Notes under the pieces: generated by a model
The model's input: only the letters and a program-made list of their open reading frames with translations
Database searches by the model: none
Told to the model about the DNA's origin: nothing
Program-made: the position numbers and the translations under genes
Shown here: in pieces, positions 24,303-36,300 of the stretch
Layout of the letters: each line of letters opens with the position of its first letter
How positions within the stretch are numbered: position 1 is the first letter of the stretch
From: Schistosoma haematobium
Taxonomy: Eukaryota; Platyhelminthes; Trematoda; Strigeidida; Schistosomatidae
Assembly: GCF_000699445.3 (NCBI RefSeq)
Contig: NC_067196.1
Span: 29,529,116 to 29,593,115, forward strand
DNA: 64,000 bases
Direction: 5' to 3'

Positions 24303-27300
24303 GATGTCTGATTGTAGAGGCAAACAGCAGGCATCCCAGAATCTGGATTTCTTGCTAGTTGATTGTCGTTAACATAGTGTATCTGTATTCACTGGAAAAT
24401 TGATACTCCTCGTGGATTTAGAACTTACATCACTCAAGTAATCCCAATCAATACGATCACTGTTTAGTACTCAGTAATTAGTCAGCTTATGTACCATTAT
24501 GTAACTAGAAATGATAATTATACCACAGAAAATACTTGTCTCATTCTGCATAACGTAAAGGATAACAAATGATTAACTAATAATCGAAATGATGATCACG
24601 AAGTAAAATACAATGATCTTTCATTTTTGCCCAGTCATTTCATTTTAGTGAGAGTAAAATTTAATAATCTGTCATAATTCTGATAATGTGTGATAATTCA
24701 TTAAAATATCTTTTTTCTAAGGTATTCATCAATTAACTCCTGTCATCATAACATACATATTTATTTATATGACTCAATACTTTTGAAATAATTCAATGTT
24801 AGTTATATGTACTTGACTATTTTTACATAAGTGTAGAATATCAAGTGGAGTGTTGGATTTCTTGGAAAAACGCACAAACCCACATATTAACAACTTATTT
24901 CGATGTGTTAGTATCATATGTGTTGAACGTGAGAATTGTAGATAATTAAAAAAAACGGAATTGTAATACCATTTCCAACCACATCCTCTCAACAAACGTC
25001 ATATATATATTGGAATAATACTGGCTAAATTTATTATCAGATTGTAGTACAATAGTCATCTGATATCTTCAGTTAATTAGAAAGAAAATTATCATTCAAA
25101 AGAATATAAAAATTTGTAGTGTAAAATACTATGGTTAGTATAACAGAAATAATGCTCCTTGTGAAGGAGCATAGACTGCCTACCAGCATTCTCCATCCAA
25201 TCCTGTCCTGGGCAATCCTTTCCAGCTCTTTCCAGTTGTTATTCATCCTTTTCATATTTGCTTCTATTTCCCGACGTAATGTGTTCTTTGGCCTTCCTCT
25301 TTTCCGTTTTCCTTCAGGATTTCAAGTTAGCGCTTGTTTTGTTTGGTGAGGAGGAAGTTAAAATTATAGTATACTATGATTATTATTATTATTGTTGATA
25401 CTACTATTACTTACTTACGTCAATAATAATAATTATTATTAATCTTATAGTAGTGTAGTAGACGAGAATACGGGTGGGGACAACCAAATTACAGAATTTT
25501 GGTAAAATATATGAACCATACATTGATTACATCATTTGCGAATTTCCAATATTTGTCCTTCACATTCTATTTGATTCTTCCTATTCTCGATTAATTTCTA
25601 TTTCCGTTTCAACATGGTCTTCTAAACCTTCTGCTACCAGGGTTTCCACTTCCGATTGGTGTACCATACTACTTATGTCTGTCAACATGGGACACATACA
25701 TCACAGTAACAATAATAATGATGGTATTTTGAGTTTCATTATTCCTTCATATGTACCCTTTCATTTTGTATTCCTAAACTGTATTCCTTCTTCTCTAGCT
25801 TAACTTTTACCCTAGAATTAATAAAATAGATCTTTCTGACCAGGTTTCTTGAAACAATCTATTAAATTTCTTTTGTTTTAAATTGAATAAATAAAATGTT
25901 AAGAGAACAAAAATCTAATAATGATATGACCAAGTGTTTTGAGATAAAATGACATAGTTCATCGGACATTCTGTCGTCATATTTGTATATTTATCGATAT
26001 TTCATTGAATATCTTATTGAATTTTTGTCATAATTAAAGATAAAAGGATTGATAAATGTGAATTATAAAAGTTCCATTAACTATCTCTTTTATCGTAATA
26101 TGTTACCAAACAAAAGTGACACAGAAATATTTCTTTTATTAGTTATAATTCCATGTGATTTATATTTCTAATTTGATATATAACATTTTTCATGGTGCAA
26201 ATGTAATTTCAAGTTTAACCTCTTTCATATATGTTATTGTGAGAAAAATGTCATAACTTTTAATGTCTATAATGAAGTCTATGCTACTTGAACTATATAT
26301 TCTAGTATTTTTCTTTAAAAAAAGCCTTTGATGGAATATCAGTTAGTCATAAGAGAGAACTTCGGACATATATATTTGATGGATTCAAGGTACTGTACCA
26401 TCTCAGCATAGTGAAATGTAATTATCAAAAAGAATCTCGTAATATTAGATGTTGTAAAAGTATTTTTTGTAGTAGAAGAGACTAGGCATTGACAATATGA
26501 TTTAGGAAGGAAGAATGAATCTGTGAAATAAAAATTATAAGTGTTTTAACATAAAGGTGAGTGTGTGTTTGTCATTATGGCTATTATTGAGCAATGCCAT
26601 AGTAAAATAAGCCTTGATTATTACAACTGTTGACGAGAATTATCTGACAAGATTTTTATTAACTTCTATTTATTACATGTAAAATATCATATTGCTCCTT
26701 TTTTCACGATTTATTCCATGTCTTTTTTCTTTTCTTGCAGAATTCCACTTCACTAACACCATCTTCACCCAGTTCACACAATCATTATGACGTTAATAAA
26801 ACATTTTCCGATTTCGGTGATATGAATACTAAATTTACACATAATCATATTCCTTCGGCTCTAATTAAATATACTACTACACATACATTTGCAATGCCAG
26901 TTTCATGTATTTCACAAAATTACCTCTGTAATTCATCATCACTATCCTCAACAGAACACCAACAAAATCAACGACAGCATTATTCATTTATCCCGATGTT
27001 AGAATCCACTGAATACGATCATAGTGGCAGTCCGAGTAATAGTACAATGACAACTGCTATAAATATGAATAGAACAAATAACTTCAATGATTTCGATTGT
27101 CAACAAAGTGAAAATACTGACAGTTTTAATAATAGCAGTAATAATTTCCAAACTATGCAAGAATTATGTCAATTTTTAAGTTCCATTACACAATCAGAAC
27201 TGAATAGTTTTCAGAAAATCCTACAAAAGACCATACTTGATTACTATGGTTCAAGGGAACTATTAGAGATGAATAGTTATGAGCGATATCAACAGAAGCA

Positions 27301-30296
27301 ACAACAACGGCTATGTACGACATTTTCCGGATTACCGAATCCAGCTTTAAACTCCGAAATCAATAATTCTGATTTTGATATAGTCTGTCATCTTCTGACT
27401 CAAAATGATGAATCAAACACGATGCGAACGATGCTGCATAATTCTGTGGACTCAATGATTTCTTGGCAAATGATATACAATTCTACCCATTTGCATCGTC
27501 TACTGAATCTTCGGATTCCAGACACCGGTGAAACATTGCTTCATATATCTGCAAGGTAAACCTCCACTCATGCATTTTTATTTTATGTAAGTAGGTGAAC
27601 TACTTAACTACAAAAAAGTAGTTAAATGTTATGTTAAACATTTTGTAATCTTAAAGAAACCACATGATAGATTTTGTGATGGACAGATTTTTCATTATAG
27701 GATGATGATGATGATGAAAGTTTAGCCTAATCAGAAGTATTTTGAGGTTGGTTTTATTCTGAATCCACCAAATACTTATTGACAATATACACAAACAAAT
27801 ACCAGATTTTTTAGGCAATGTTCTCATACGTACATTCCTACTTTTGTAATCTGTTTGGTGAAAAAAACAAGCCATGCATGTGAGATGGGGATAAAATTTT
27901 AAATATAAAACAATAAGCTTCCTAAGGTTTCTACTAATAATATTAGCTGCAGTTTGGTAATTTTCCCGATAACTGGAAATTGTATTATTTTCTATCTTTA
28001 CTGTTTGCTTCCCTGAAAGCAACTGATCACAGTTCTTATGGGATGATGTATGAAAGACCTACATCATGAACACATGGTTATGGTTTGATGTCTGTTTTAT
28101 TAAGGTTAAACTCATCAACAACTGTGCTTTCACCTAAAAGTGTTTCAAAATCAATAAATTCACAGTAGATACGGTCATCTGTCTTCGGATAATTTGAAGT
28201 GTTATCGAAGGTTGAAGAGTTGAATAAGGTGATCGGTTTCTGTAACTACCTTCTTTCTAAGCATTGCTTTAAAATACCTCTGAAAATATTTCTGATCAAA
28301 CTTTGAGTTTAAAAAAAATAGTAGCAGTATTCGTTCCATGAAACTTCTCTCCAACCACAGCTCTTCAATGTTACATTACCTTTTACGTACTCAGTATGAG
28401 ATTTCCAGGAAGTTAATACTTCATTATTTATCTTATCAGTTTAAACAGTAGTGTAAAGACTGAAAAAGATGATAACCAACTTCATACTGTTTATACAGAC
28501 CTCAATGCTAATTGTATTTTAAAACTTCAAAGTGACCACTCGGGCTAAGTGATTTGATATCAGAGTGTATGGTGTTTAGTTTTCTGGTTGGCTTCAGGGG
28601 TAATCCATAATCATTTTAGTATAAGCCACTGTTGAAATAACTTGATTTCATCACAAAGCTGATCAGTTCATCATCAAAATGTACTGTATTTCAGAGAATA
28701 CTCAGAAAAGTTACACTTGTTAAATTTTATCACAGTTATGTTTATTCCTTTGAATTGTATGTAGATAGCAAATACTGACAAGTTATAGATTAAATGTCTC
28801 AAACAATTTATGTGCATAAGTTAACTTTTTGGAATAGTTAAATCAATTTTCATACTTTAAAATAGTTGTAACAACTTTGATAATCTTGGATAGTCTACTG
28901 TAAAATAACTATGATTCTACTGAATTATTTCTTTTCGCATCATTCAGTAAAAACCATATTTTATTTGGCAATATAACTGGTGTATAATTACGGGAATGAA
29001 GTTTTACATTTAAACAGAACTATGATATTGCGGAAGTTTTACTAGACAGTTGGTAACGATGATCAGAAAGTTAGTTATTTTCTATTCAATACTTTTAGCT
29101 AGATATCAGTGTGTTACTGTTGTTGTGCTTGACAATGATTCACTCGATTAGATGCATTCTATTTAAATTCAGTGACATGTGCTAACCTAATAGATCCTGT
29201 CAGTCACCTTATCTATACGATGTGTTGATCACTTCGCAATTTCATATAATCAGTATAGAGTGCATGTCAACAGGGTAAAGATAATAATATAGGACGATCC
29301 TAAATTGATGATCGCTTTTCTGTTGTTTCACAGTTTGTTTGTTCAAACCAAATCCATAATGTACTGGTCTCAGTTTCTCAAATCTGACCTATTACCTGGA
29401 GTACTGTGTGTTGAGCATTAGATTCTGGGAAAAAATAAATTTGTCTCCTGAAGAAATTTTTCCTGACATTCGCTTCTCTCTTTTAACTTGTTTTAATCAA
29501 TTTTTTTCAAAAAATATTTATTTCTTCATTTAGATTTAATCAAGATAAAGCTATCTACAATCTTCTAAACGCTGGAGCGGATTTTTCTACTGTTGATAAT
29601 CAAGGTCGTACAGCACTTTACACTGCAGTTAGTGTAAGTGCTATTGAATCAGTTCAAGCAATTCTCAATCATCCAACATCGGGTTTAAGTCCATTCTGTT
29701 ATTTACCAAATACATTACAAGATTCTACAACACCACTTATACAAGCAATTAAATTAGGAGATACTGGTAAAATTAATTACACTATTTACTTACTATTATT
29801 ATTTCCATACTTTTGTTTTAAATTAATGAATATTTGATTATTATTATTATTATTATTAATATTAATATTTCAATTAATTGAACGTAACATCCTTTCTCTA
29901 AAGAACACCTCAACTTTACAATTAACACATATTGAGTATACTTAGAATATGACATTACCTAATTTACGTATTTGCCCACTGTAATACAATAATTATAAAT
30001 TTATAACTATAATGCCTATTGATGAAGATATTAAAAATAATTGTTTGCTAAAATCTTTCTCGTTTCCGAACATATATGTAGTAAAAGAGAACTCAGCCGG
30101 GGAAAACCATACATTAAATACATAGTTCGCACATCATCCTTCAGTCGTCCTGTACATATTTCTTCATTCTTCCAATTCTATTGTTATTGAAATTCTTCTC
30201 TGTTTCTCTTCCTTTCATCCTTATTTTAATCTTCTGATGGCAGGTATTCCACTTCCGTCTGCTACTACATATTACATATATCTCTCAGCATAAGCA

Positions 30297-30336
<40 letters not shown>

Positions 30337-33300
30337 TGCACAATCTAAATTACCGTCAAATCATAGTCTGGTTGTAACTATAGTCAAGATAGGCAAAACA
30401 TGAGTATTTAATACTTTATCTGTTTCTAAAATGTAGATGAATATAATTAGCACAAAAATATGACATAGATAACCAGAAAAAAGTGAGAAAAGCACTTACA
30501 CATAACACTGAATGTGTTATAAAATGAGTAATTGTGAACAACAGTAATACTTGTAGAAAGAGTATAATCTCATTGATTAGTTGATAACTAAAAATAAACA
30601 GGTTAAGCCATTGTCCATCTGAACCAGGTTAGTAGGCATTTATAGTAAACTATTATTATTCAACTCCGCCCGTAGCTCTTCTAGGGTTACTACAGGTCCA
30701 AAGACCGGGTAGATGAGGAGGTTTGCGAGTAGAGTCAGCAACCGCATCCCGTAGAAAACAACCCTGCTAAAAAAATACTAGCCAGAATAAACCATTTAAA
30801 CCATTTGTACTCTTTCCTACGAGTTGAAGAATCTTCATTCAAGAGAATTATGACACCACGGTGAAAGCTGAGATTATTCGGAAGTCACGAGACCAATGCC
30901 CCTTCTAACAACGAGAGCAACAATTAATATGGGTACATGGAATGTTCGGAAAATGTAGGAGACCGGGAGGACTGATCAAATAGCAACGGAAATGAGGATA
31001 CACAACATGTTCGGTTCTTGAATCAGTGAAACCGATTGAACTCAAGCTAGACAGAAAATATTAAATTCGGGAGAGATGTTGCTATACTCTGGTCAGGAAG
31101 AAGAAAATGCTCCACAAACTCAGGGTATGGTTCTGATGCTGTCCAACCAAGCACGAAAAGCACCCATAGGATGGGAATCTCATGGATCCAAAAATCCTCA
31201 AAGCATCCTTCAAAACAATGAAGAAGAATCATGTTGAATGTTGTCCAGTGTTATGCGCCAACCAGTAATAGCAACGACGATGATGAAGACCATTTTTACG
31301 AGAGGTTGTAATCAATCATGGTGAAGTGTTCAGGAAAGAACATGACCATTCTGGTGGGTGACCTAAACGCTAAAGTAGGATAACACCGGGTAGGAAGATG
31401 TCATGGGACAACATGAACTGACTTGCAGAAAGAAACGAGAATGGTAAGAGATTCGCAAATTTATGTGGATTTGGCAAAATGGTTATAGGCGGCACAGTAT
31501 TCCCCCGCAAGCGTACACACAAAGCTACGTGGTTCTCATCGGATTACACTACATAGAACCAGATCGGTCATACTTCCATCGCTAAAAAATTTAGAAGGTT
31601 AATGGGATAATTTAGAACCAGGGGAGGAGCTGACGTAGCTTCGAACCACCATCTGGTGGTTGCAAAGATGATACTGAATCTAAAGGAGCACTGAACAACT
31701 GGAGAAACAGCATTACAAAAGTTTAGTACAGCTTTTCTTCAACATGCTGGCAAATCCAACGAATTCGAGATAGTTCTCAACAACAGGTTCCGAGCCTTAC
31801 AGGATCTACACAAAGAAGAAGAAACTATTATGGAGGACAATTGGAAAGGGATTAAAGAAGAACTAATTTCAATGTATTAGGAGGTTCTATACCTCAACAA
31901 GCATCATCATAAGGAATGGATTTCTATAAAAACACTGGACAGGATCAAAGAAGGGAAGAACAAGAAGACAGCATTTAACAACAGCCGAACAAGAAAGGAG
32001 GAAGTCAAGTCACAAGCTGAACATACAGAAGCAAACAAGCAAGTAAACAAGAGTATTATAACTGGCAAGCACAAATACGTGGAAGATATAGCAACGACAG
32101 AGGACAAAGCTGTAAGAGAAGGAAATATCAAACAACTATATGACACAATGAAGAAACTTGCAAGGAAATATAGTAAACTAGAGTGACCGGTCAATGACAA
32201 AGAGGGAAAGACAATCACAGATTCAAGAACAGAGGAACAGATGGGTGGAACACTTCGAAAAACTATTGAATAGATATGCTCCATTAAATCCACTGGACAT
32301 CGAAGTAGTACACACAGACCTTTCTATAGATATCACTCCACCAACAATGGAAGAAATCAGGATGGCCATCAGACAAATCAAGAGTGGGGAAGTAGTAGGA
32401 CCCGACAATATACTAGCCGAAGCACTGAAGTCAGACATAGAAGTAACTGCAAGTATGCTTCATGTTCTATTCAGGAGGATTTGGTAGAAAGAACAAGTGC
32501 CACCGACGGACTGGAAAAAAAGGGACACTCGATCAAGATACCAAAGAAAGGAGATCTGAGAAAATGTTTGAACTACAGAGGAATCACACTACTATCGGTA
32601 CCAGGGTGCGTTTTAAACAGAGTATCGCTGAGCTGGATGAAAGTCTCAGTAGACGATTAACTTCGAGATCAATAGGCCGAATTCCATAAAGATCGGTCAT
32701 GCACAGACCAAATCGCGACGCTACATATCATCATTGAACAATCAGTTGAGTGAACTCGTCACTACACATCAACTTCATTGACTATGAGAAGGCGTTTGAC
32801 AGCGTGGATAGAAGAACATAATGGAACCCTCCTCAACACTGTGGTGTGCCTGAGATTAGCAACATCATCCGGAATTCACACGACGGACTACACTGAAAAG
32901 TCGTGCATGGAGGGCAGCTGGTGGATGCATTCCAAGTGAGGACTGGAGTCAGACAAGGCTGCTTACTCTCCACCTTTCTCTTTCTTCTGATGGCCGACTG
33001 GATAATGAAGACCTTCACATCTGAGAGGAAGGACGGAATACAATCGACACCTTGGATGCAACTAGACGATTTGGACTTCTCAGATGACCTAGAACTTCTA
33101 CCCCACACACACCGATAAACGCAAGTGAAGACAGCCAGTATAGCGGCAGTCTCTGTCTGCAGCAGTAGGCCTCAACGTGCACAAGGGAAAAGCAAGACCC
33201 TCAAACACAACATGGAGAACACCAACACAATCACACTTGATGGAGAAGATCTGGAAGAGGTGCAAAAGCACTACGTACCTGGTCGGCATCATCGATGAAC

Positions 33301-36300
33301 AAGAAGGATCCGATGAAGACGCAACTGTAAGGATTGGCGAAGCAACAACAGCACTCCTACAGTTGAATGTCATATGGAACCCAAAACAACTATCAACCAA
33401 TATCAAAGTCACAATCTTCAATACGAACGTCAACACAGTCCTACTGTACGAAGCTGAAACTTGCAGAACTACTACAATCATCATCAAAGAGGCACAAGTA
33501 TTTAGAAACAGTTGTCTACTCAATATACTCAATATCCATTGACCAGATACAACCAGCAACGGCCTACTGTAAAAGAGAACAAACCAGCTTCGAGCTGAGT
33601 AGGAAATTATGAAAATACATTGGGAGTGGACATGACATAAATTGAAGAAATCGTCAAACTGCATCACCAGGCAAGCGGTAACTTGGAATCCTGGAGGAAA
33701 ACGGAGAAGAGGAGTGCCGATGTACACACTGCACAGAGATTTGGAATCAGACATGAAAATGATGAATAGCAACTCTAAAGGACTACCCAGGACAGGGTTG
33801 GATGTCGAACGCTGGTGGTTGACCTGTACTTCTCCACGAGGACTAACAAGAGTAAGTAAGTAGGTAATTATTGGTCAATTTAATGAAGGACGTCAATGAT
33901 TGAAGTTATTATCAACTATCTTACAAATCGAATATTTCAAAGTAATTCTCACTAGAAATTGATGTCACAACCGTAAAGTCATTGAAAGTCATGAAACTTA
34001 GAGTGAAACAACATAGGAATCAGATAACAACACACTGATATTGGATAATAATTGTTCTTTATTATGAATGAACTGAGATCGGAGTTACAATTAAATGTCA
34101 CTCCTCACGGAGAGTGTAAACTACTGAATTTCTGATTCAGGGGTTAAAGTGTGAATCTTACTCTCCTCCAGAGTTGAAGATCACGATTTACATCTCGTTT
34201 TTAGTTTCATAGTCCTGAAGTTTTTTGAAGTCACAAACAACTGAGAAGGAATTGCTTTTTAATGTTTCCTAGTTTTCAATAGTTCTTTAATTAATATTTA
34301 TTCGTCAGGACTGAAAAACTCGCTTGTCAAGACCTCATCTCCATATCTTACTTTCACAAAAGTCACATTGAATACCATACACAGACTTGTGCCTAATGAT
34401 AATTATTATACTGTATGATAGATAAGTCGACTTCCATTAACATTGTAATGTAACTTGACCACTGTACTTTATTGATATTTACTATTTAACTGTAACTTGA
34501 TTGCACTTTAAGAAAAAGTAATTCATTGTTACTGAATGATGGAGACTTGACTAGGGACTTTTTAAAGAATATTTTTGCATATAGATGTATATAATTCATG
34601 AAATACAAGATATTAAGTTGTGTCCTTTTGTTAAACCTTTTTTTCATTTGTCTATTACACAGACATATTCAATATGCTATTACATGCAATGAATGTATTA
34701 GTTTGTGCATTGACAAAGACTAATATCTCACGTGGTCAAGAATATACAAGTTATGATATAGTTGGAACATCAACGGATTTACTTCATATTCAATCTACAT
34801 CATCATCATTATCAACTGGAGCAGTAGCATCATCATCTCCACCAACAGTGATCACTACACCAACAGTCAGCGGTGGCGTAGAACTTAACTACGAAGAGAA
34901 TACTCTAAATTTTCTTGATATTAACACTTCAGATAGTTTAGGACGTACAGCGTTACATTGGGCAGCTGTAACAGATCAATCGGATATCATTCATAGTTTG
35001 TGTAATTCTGGTGCAACTGTAGACGCACAAACATTACATGAAGAAACTCCATTAGCATTGGCATGTAGAGAAGGTGCTATGAAAAGTTGTCGTTTATTGT
35101 TGCTAACTGGAGCTAATTTAAATTTAGCCGATTATTTAGACCGTACACCGAGAGATTTAGCTTATTTAGGTGGACATTATGAGATTGTTAATTTATTAGA
35201 TGAATATACCGCCAATTCAAATACTGAATATTGTACAAGTGGAAATCTAAACAAATTAACTAAAAAGCATGATTTATTCACTTCGAAAACATTGACAACA
35301 GAAGCAACAGACATAAATACATTATCTACACTGCCAAGAATAACATCAGTGGAGCAATCGTATTGTTCATATTTTCCAACTTCCAAATTATATAACAACA
35401 GTCAGCATCAATTGACCTATTATGATACGGAGTCTATTACTCATAAACTATCAACTGGGAATCCAGCATCCCAGCATTATTCAACGATGAAATCAGCTGT
35501 GAAAAACATGACTGAGAAAAAGTGTTCAAAGAATCGAAGTATCCATTGCATTATGACAACAACTGTTAGTACTATTGGAGTTGCTACGACGACAACAGCA
35601 CCAACATTTATCGAGACATATGGGTTGACAACAACAGTAGCTACATCATCGTCACTAGTGTTTAACAATAAATATGACTCGTTGTCGGCATCACAATACT
35701 CAGTGGTGAGTGAATCAACTACAAAACTCATTACTACTAATGATACCACTACTACTAACAATAATAATGGTAATAATAACAATAGTAAGCGTACACCTCC
35801 ATCTCTTGCTCTGATGAATACTAATACTAATAATAATGACTATATTGATAACACAGTATTAAATTCTATTAAAACTCATCAAACATTAAATAAGCCAGAC
35901 AATTTTGAATCATTTACTAATAACACAAACAATAATAATAGTAGTAATGATGTTCAAGTTGAAATATTCAAGGATTCATTATTGAAAATTGATTATAATT
36001 TTAATAATAACAATAATAATAATACTCATACTAATCATATTATAACCAATTCAAATATAATGGGTTCCGATGAAAGTGAATCACCAAATCATTGGTCATC
36101 AAGTTCATCTGATTTATCACCAAATCGTACAAATATTAATAATATTATTTTACAGAAATTCGATGAACAACCATCAATAATTCGTGGAATTCATCATCAA
36201 TTAAATACATCAAATTTATCATCCATTATGTTATCTAAATGGAAATCATGTATAAATGTAAATAATTATCCTCATTATAACAGAGTTATTACAAATTGTA

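Larger units (their letters stand above)
22189..26740. other. Notch intron with Penelope-like relic, TA tract and RTE fragment
   Basis: GT-AG intron (gtgagt donor, ttttcttgcag acceptor). It contains the Penelope-like relic at 23.0-24.1 kb, a TA microsatellite at 24248-24300, an RTE 3' fragment at 25.1-25.35 kb and a dispersed repeat at 25.5-25.7 kb. No host exon was recognised. Confidence 0.8.
29767..34662. other. Notch intron holding an RTE element, a dispersed repeat and an AT tract
   Basis: GT-AG intron of 4.9 kb. It contains a dispersed repeat at 30080-30300, an AT microsatellite at 30298-30334 and a decayed RTE element at 30.66-33.87 kb in the gene's own orientation. The rest is AT-rich. 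Confidence 0.85.

Noticed and set aside
35477..35782. Minus-strand open frames opposite the last Notch exon
   Set aside because: They are shadows of the Asn/Ser/Thr-rich Notch tail; no domain and no context support.
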